Of a stretch of 64,000 nt of DNA, positions 60,854-64,000 are shown one piece after another; position 1 is the stretch's first letter; every line of letters starts with the position of its first letter. This stretch comes from Deltaproteobacteria bacterium (lineage in GTDB: Bacteria > Myxococcota_A > Polyangia > Nannocystales > Nannocystaceae), in NCBI GenBank assembly GCA_003696955.1, contig RFGU01000249.1:16677-80676 (forward strand). Direction: 5' to 3'. A program made the translations under genes and the position numbers. The notes under the pieces were generated by a model. The model was not told the DNA's origin, did no database searches, and was given only the letters and a program-made list of their open reading frames with translations.

Positions 60854-61098
60854 CCGCACCGCGCCCCCCCACGTCCGTTCCGCCCGCACAGCGCGTGGGC
60901 ACGCCAGGCGGTGGCACCCCGGCCGAAGCCCCCGCGCCCTCCGGTGCCTCCTTCTGGCGCATCCTGACCGGTTGGATCCTCGTGCCCCTGGTGGTGGCGA
61001 GCGCGATCTTCGGCACCGGGGTGCACTGCGGGGCGACGCGCCCCGACGGTTGGTACACCCAGGCCGCCCTTTGGGCCTACGCCAAGATCTTCGACTGA
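60850..61098 (+). CDS. 82-aa membrane peptide, paralogous to the protease anchor
   Basis: A Pro/Ala/Gly-rich N-terminal half is followed by one membrane helix and a short tail (ILVPLVVASAIFGTGVHCGATRPDGW). This segment aligns with the N-terminal anchor of the upstream protease (PLAVVCAIFGWGLAVGATHRDD): both have P-L-x-V-V-x-x-A-I-F-G-x-G and G-A-T-x, which points to a duplicated module. Coupled by a 4-base overlap. It may pair with or guide the protease in the membrane; inferred only. Confidence 0.7.
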   Translation: MTAPRPPTSVPPAQRVGTPGGGTPAEAPAPSGASFWRILTGWILVPLVVASAIFGTGVHCGATRPDGWYTQAALWAYAKIFD

Positions 61099-61100
61099 AG

Positions 61101-61146
61101 GGCTAGGGAGAGACCACACCCCTTCGGTCGGCCTAGCCAGGCCGAC
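61101..61146. terminator. Bidirectional terminator region with two alternative hairpins
   Basis: Hairpin A pairs GGCTAGG (61101-61107) with CCTAGCC (61132-61138). Hairpin B pairs GTCGGCCT (61127-61134) with AGGCCGAC (61139-61146) around a four-base loop. They share bases and cannot form together. B lies over the 3' end of the convergent hydrolase gene. No T-tract. Confidence 0.5.
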
Positions 61147-62170
61147 TCGGTGCGACGCCCACTTGCTCGAGGAACTCGAAGGTCTCTGCCCAGCACGCCC
61201 GCGCTGCCTTGGTGAGCATGAAGGCGTGGAAGGCGTGGATCTGCCCCGGATAGTAGCTCGCCCGACACGTCCCACCGAGCCGCTCGACGGCCCGCGCGAG
61301 CCTGCGCGTGTCGTCGAGCAGGGGATCGCGCGTCCCGACCGGCGCGAAGAATGGCGGCAACGGTCGCGGCGGCGGCCCCCCCTCCTCCAAGAGACAGAGG
61401 GGATCGGCGAGCGGCGCCTCGACAAGACCACCCCGACCAGGCACGCCGAGATAGGCGTCCCGCACTTCGGTCAGGCGATCGACCAGGTACGCGGGGAGAT
61501 TGCGCCTGCGACGAAAGCGTTCCGGATCGCTCACCTGCAACATGCCGCACGCAGCGATGGTCGCCACGGGACGCACGCCGGTGTCCCACACACGGCGCGC
61601 GATGGTCTCGGGCCGCTCGTAGCATGCCGCCAAGGTGAGCACCGTCGCGAGGTTCGCCCCCGCCGACTCACCGGCCACCACGAGTCGCCGCGGATCCCCC
61701 CCGTAGCGCTCCGCGTGGCGCACCACCCACGCGTAGGCCGCCGCCGCATCGTCGACCGCGGCTGGATACCGGTGACGTGGCGCAAGGCGATAGTCGACCA
61801 CGAAGGTCGCAAACCCCCGCCGCGCGAAGGCGATCCCCATCATCCAGTGTGAATCCTTGGACAGGATCCGAAAACCGCCGCCGTGGAGGTAGAGCACCGT
61901 CGGCACGAGGCCGCTGCGTGTCCGTGGGCGGTACACGTCGAGGGCCAGCACACACGGGCCGTCCTCGCGGTAGGGCACGTCGCGCACGACCTCGACGCCA
62001 TGCCGATCCGGCCTGGCGAGGGGGTGGAGGCGACCTACGCGGGTCGCGGTACGAAAGAACCCGTCCGTAACGGCCGCTCCGGCGCGGCGGCGGACGGTGG
62101 CACCGAGCCGCCGAAGCCGCGGCCTTGGCCCATCCTGTGTCCACGGAAGCGACGTCCCCTCGCGCGCCAT
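61133..62170 (-). CDS. Alpha/beta hydrolase, hormone-sensitive-lipase (family IV) type
   Basis: A 345-aa esterase/lipase. Seen: VLYLHGGGFRILS (HGGGF oxyanion hole), VVAGESAGANLATV (GESAG nucleophile Ser), APVGTRDPLLDDT (catalytic Asp) and YYPGQIHAFHAFM (catalytic His). The order and spacing fit family IV esterases, which hydrolyse short acyl esters. The substrate is not evident. Its ATG overlaps the RNase HI stop by one base (TGATG), so it is co-translated with it. Confidence 0.88.
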   Translation of the reverse strand: MAREGTSLPWTQDGPRPRLRRLGATVRRRAGAAVTDGFFRTATRVGRLHPLARPDRHGVEVVRDVPYREDGPCVLALDVYRPRTRSGLVPTVLYLHGGGFRILSKDSHWMMGIAFARRGFATFVVDYRLAPRHRYPAAVDDAAAAYAWVVRHAERYGGDPRRLVVAGESAGANLATVLTLAACYERPETIARRVWDTGVRPVATIAACGMLQVSDPERFRRRRNLPAYLVDRLTEVRDAYLGVPGRGGLVEAPLADPLCLLEEGGPPPRPLPPFFAPVGTRDPLLDDTRRLARAVERLGGTCRASYYPGQIHAFHAFMLTKAARACWAETFEFLEQVGVAPSRPG

Positions 62171-62865
62171 CAGGCCCCCGATGTGCGCCGCCGCGGCCGG
62201 CGTCGCTCGAATCCGTCCTCCCGGCGGACGGCGATGTTCGCCAATCGGTCCGCTTCCTCGTTGCCGTGGTGCCCGGCGTGGCCGCGGATCTTGAGCAACT
62301 CCAGGTCCGAGAACGTCCCGGCGAGTTCCTGGATCCGGCGGATCAGATCAAGATGGGTCTTGGCCTTCCACCCCTGCACCAGCACGCCGAGACTCCAGGC
62401 GCTGTCGGTGTAGAGATGGACGGGCCGGGAGCGGTCGGCCTCGGGGACCCGTTCGAGCGCCCGGAGGATTGCCGATAGCTCCGCGAAGTTGTTCGTCGTC
62501 TCGCCGAGGTACTCCGCGTACTCGACGATCTCGTCCGGGTACTCGGCGTAGACCCCGATCCCGGCCGGGCCCGGATTGCCCAGGCACGCCCCATCGCTGT
62601 AGATGACGATCGTCTCGTCGTCGGCCGGTTTCGACGGCGTCGTCTTGGGCGCCGCCCGGGCGCTCGGGGCGGCACCGCCCATGGCCTCGTCGTCGACGAT
62701 CTCCCCGTCCACGTCCTCGAGGTTCTCCACGCTGCCACGGTAGGACTTGCGGGCTCCGAGGCGGTAGCGCAGCTCGACCCGCCCGCCCCTCACCATGGGC
62801 TTGCCGTCGGGCATGACGCGCACGTAGACCTCGTCTCCTTTGAACAGATAACGCTTCCAGGGCAT
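62170..62865 (-). CDS. rnhA: Ribonuclease HI with N-terminal extension
   Basis: A 231-aa RNase HI that cleaves RNA in RNA-DNA hybrids. The catalytic core (from about residue 84) keeps IYSDGACLGNPGPAGIG (Asp), TTNNFAELSAILRAL (Glu), LYTDSAWSLGVLVQGW (Asp) and GHHGNEEADRLAN (Asp). The 80-residue N-terminal extension begins MPWKRYLFKGDEVYVRV and resembles a small beta domain plus linker rather than the usual eukaryotic hybrid-binding domain. The C-terminus is basic. Confidence 0.9.
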   Translation of the reverse strand: MPWKRYLFKGDEVYVRVMPDGKPMVRGGRVELRYRLGARKSYRGSVENLEDVDGEIVDDEAMGGAAPSARAAPKTTPSKPADDETIVIYSDGACLGNPGPAGIGVYAEYPDEIVEYAEYLGETTNNFAELSAILRALERVPEADRSRPVHLYTDSAWSLGVLVQGWKAKTHLDLIRRIQELAGTFSDLELLKIRGHAGHHGNEEADRLANIAVRREDGFERRRPRRRTSGA

Positions 62866-62874
62866 GGAACCGGA

Positions 62875-62880
62875 AGCCTA
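62875..62880 (-). promoter_or_regulatory. -10 box, leaderless-type promoter of rnhA
   Basis: TAGGCT on the minus strand, 9 bases before the ATG at 62865. Confidence 0.45.
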
Positions 62881-62999
62881 CGAGCCATCCACCCGCCCGG
62901 AAAGTCGCCCGGCCGAATCCGGCCGGCCCGCCGGTTTTCGCGGCCAATCGCAGCGGCGCCCCCATTGTCCCTAGAAGCCCGAACCGCATCATGCGCTGC

Positions 63000-63028
63000 T
63001 TGCGTACCTCCGGGGGCTCGTCTATAAG
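63000..63028 (+). promoter_or_regulatory. Leaderless-type promoter of the right-edge lipoprotein
   Basis: TTGCGT (63000-63005), exactly 17 bases, then TATAAG (63023-63028), 9 bases before the ATG at 63038. Confidence 0.6.
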
Positions 63029-63037
63029 CGGCCGGTC

Positions 63038-64000
63038 ATGAAGCGAATGCGTTCCACTCCCGTCGCCCTTACCGCGCTCCTCGGCCTTGCGGCATGCAAG
63101 GGCGGCAGCGCACCCGATCCGATCAAGCTCGTGCCCGACGCCGCCAAGGTGATGGGTGCCGTCGACGTCAAGGGACTTCGCGCGTCGAAGCTCTACACCG
63201 ACAACAAGGACAAGATCGAGACGGGTGAATACAAGGAATTCGAAGAGGCCGCCAAGGCCTGCAACGTCGATCCGAACGGCTTCGAACGGGCGGTGTTCGG
63301 CGCCGACCCTGCCTCCGAGCAGTTCGTGATCACGGTCGTCGCCAAGGGCATCGGCAAGGTCGAGAACATCCAGTGCATGGCCGACAAGGCCAAGGAGAAG
63401 GGTGGCGAGGACGACATGAAGGTCGTCGACAAGGACGGTGCCAAGATCCTCGAGTTCGACGGCGGCAAGGGCATCGGATATCCGGTGGGCAACGACATGC
63501 TGGTCGTGACGAGCAGCGGTTGGGCCGCGGCCGTCAAGGAACTCATCGACGGCAAGGGCAAGGCCGCCGTGGACGGATCCCTCAAGGACATCGTCGCCAA
63601 GGCTCCCAAGGACAAGCACATCTGGTTCGCCGGCGTGGTCACCTCGGATCTGGCTCCGGCGGTCGCCGGCTCGCCCCTCGAGCCGGTCAAGTCCGTCTAC
63701 GGCGGGATCGACCTGTCGAAGGGCCTTGCCGCGACGGCGGGAGGTCTGACCGACGCCCCCGAGAAGGCGGCAGAGATCCAGAAGAAGCTCCAGGAGCAAT
63801 TCGACCAGTTCAAGCCCATGCTTGCGCCCATGGGCGTCCCCGAAGCAGTCGTCAACAGCATCAAGATCGAGGCCGCCGACAAGGAGATCAAGGTTTCGAT
63901 TGCCATCAGCGACGAGGACCTCAAGACCCTTCAGGAGAAGGTGGCAAAGATGATGGGTGGCGCCATGGGCGGCCGCCCGCCGGGGCCCCCGAGCCAACCC
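63038..64000 (+). CDS. Lipoprotein, partial at right edge
   Basis: The reading frame runs open to the window end (321 codons, no stop), so the gene is cut. It starts with a signal peptide and lipobox (LGLAAC). The mature protein is Lys/Asp/Glu-rich: VPDAAKVMGAVDVKGLRASKLY, then a folded alpha/beta-looking body, and a Met/Gly/Pro-rich end. It is reminiscent of DUF-type lipoproteins of myxobacteria that carry repeated substrate-binding-like domains, but I recognise no named family. Confidence 0.75.
   Translation, partial: MKRMRSTPVALTALLGLAACKGGSAPDPIKLVPDAAKVMGAVDVKGLRASKLYTDNKDKIETGEYKEFEEAAKACNVDPNGFERAVFGADPASEQFVITVVAKGIGKVENIQCMADKAKEKGGEDDMKVVDKDGAKILEFDGGKGIGYPVGNDMLVVTSSGWAAAVKELIDGKGKAAVDGSLKDIVAKAPKDKHIWFAGVVTSDLAPAVAGSPLEPVKSVYGGIDLSKGLAATAGGLTDAPEKAAEIQKKLQEQFDQFKPMLAPMGVPEAVVNSIKIEAADKEIKVSIAISDEDLKTLQEKVAKMMGGAMGGRPPGPPSQP

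Noticed and set aside
1..64000. CRISPR arrays, tRNA or rRNA genes, insertion sequences, integrases
   Set aside because: I saw no spaced direct repeats, no tRNA-like cloverleaf or conserved rRNA segment and no transposase or integrase motif.

Overview
The window is very GC-rich DNA (roughly 70% G+C by eye) with dense, mostly single-copy chromosomal genes. Likely host: a myxobacterium-type bacterium (Myxococcota, probably close to the Nannocystaceae). This is inferred from many lipoproteins with Ser/Thr/Gly linkers after the lipobox, FG-GAP, MopE-like and fibro-slime domains, a DUF4388 protein, an S46 peptidase, PilZ proteins and a Gram-negative envelope gene set. I see no rRNA, tRNA, CRISPR array, transposase, phage or plasmid gene. 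It reads as an ordinary chromosomal segment, and no stretch over 300 bases lacks a gene.

Layout. 1-5 kb: FG-GAP lipoprotein, PilZ protein, and the translation operon rpsB-tsf-pyrH-frr (minus strand). 5-9.5 kb: a tightly coupled five-gene envelope cluster (rhomboid protease, Cys-rich lipoprotein, small membrane lipoprotein, TMTC-like GT-C protein with TPRs, 47-aa peptide). 9.5-19 kb: a degenerate radical-SAM-like protein, poly(A) polymerase and methyltransferase, acyl-CoA ligase and lipoprotein hydrolase, a beta-barrel protein, glutaryl-CoA dehydrogenase, the ClpXP adaptor SspB. 19-29 kb: lipoproteins, a membrane sulfatase, asd-pfk, and the operon response regulator-nadK-recN. 29-37 kb: rplM-rpsI, a fibro-slime lipoprotein, a stand-alone GlmU-like nucleotidyltransferase, glnE with a DUF4388/TPR protein, a NeuB-like synthase. 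37-50 kb: S46 dipeptidyl-peptidase, diacylglycerol kinase-like protein, an Mpl-GNAT fusion, a second PilZ protein, a beta-propeller lipoprotein, cinA, and mnmG with an ECF sigma factor and a small membrane protein. 50-64 kb: an uncharacterised membrane protein with a VWA lipoprotein, a 2-hydroxyacid dehydrogenase, a radical SAM protein, a POT transporter, RadC, a lipoprotein, a snapalysin-type zinc protease with a paralogous membrane peptide, RNase HI with an esterase, and a lipoprotein running off the right edge.

How the genes fit together. Many adjacent same-strand genes overlap by 1-4 bases (ATGA, GTGA or TGATG), which implies translational coupling. Two signals recur across the window and are the most general observations here. 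First, about eighteen transcription-unit-leading genes have a TAnnnT-type -10 box, often in an extended TGCTA form, only 6-12 bases before the start codon and mostly without a Shine-Dalgarno sequence; this predicts leaderless or nearly leaderless mRNAs. Second, all eleven convergent gene junctions carry a short perfect GC-rich inverted repeat, often built around the stop codons and with no T-tract, suggesting compact bidirectional terminators.

No single locus is a clearly new defence or mobile system. The best candidates for new biology are the rhomboid/TMTC-like cluster, the Mpl-GNAT fusion, the radical-SAM-like protein without a cluster motif, and the metalloprotease/membrane-peptide pair.
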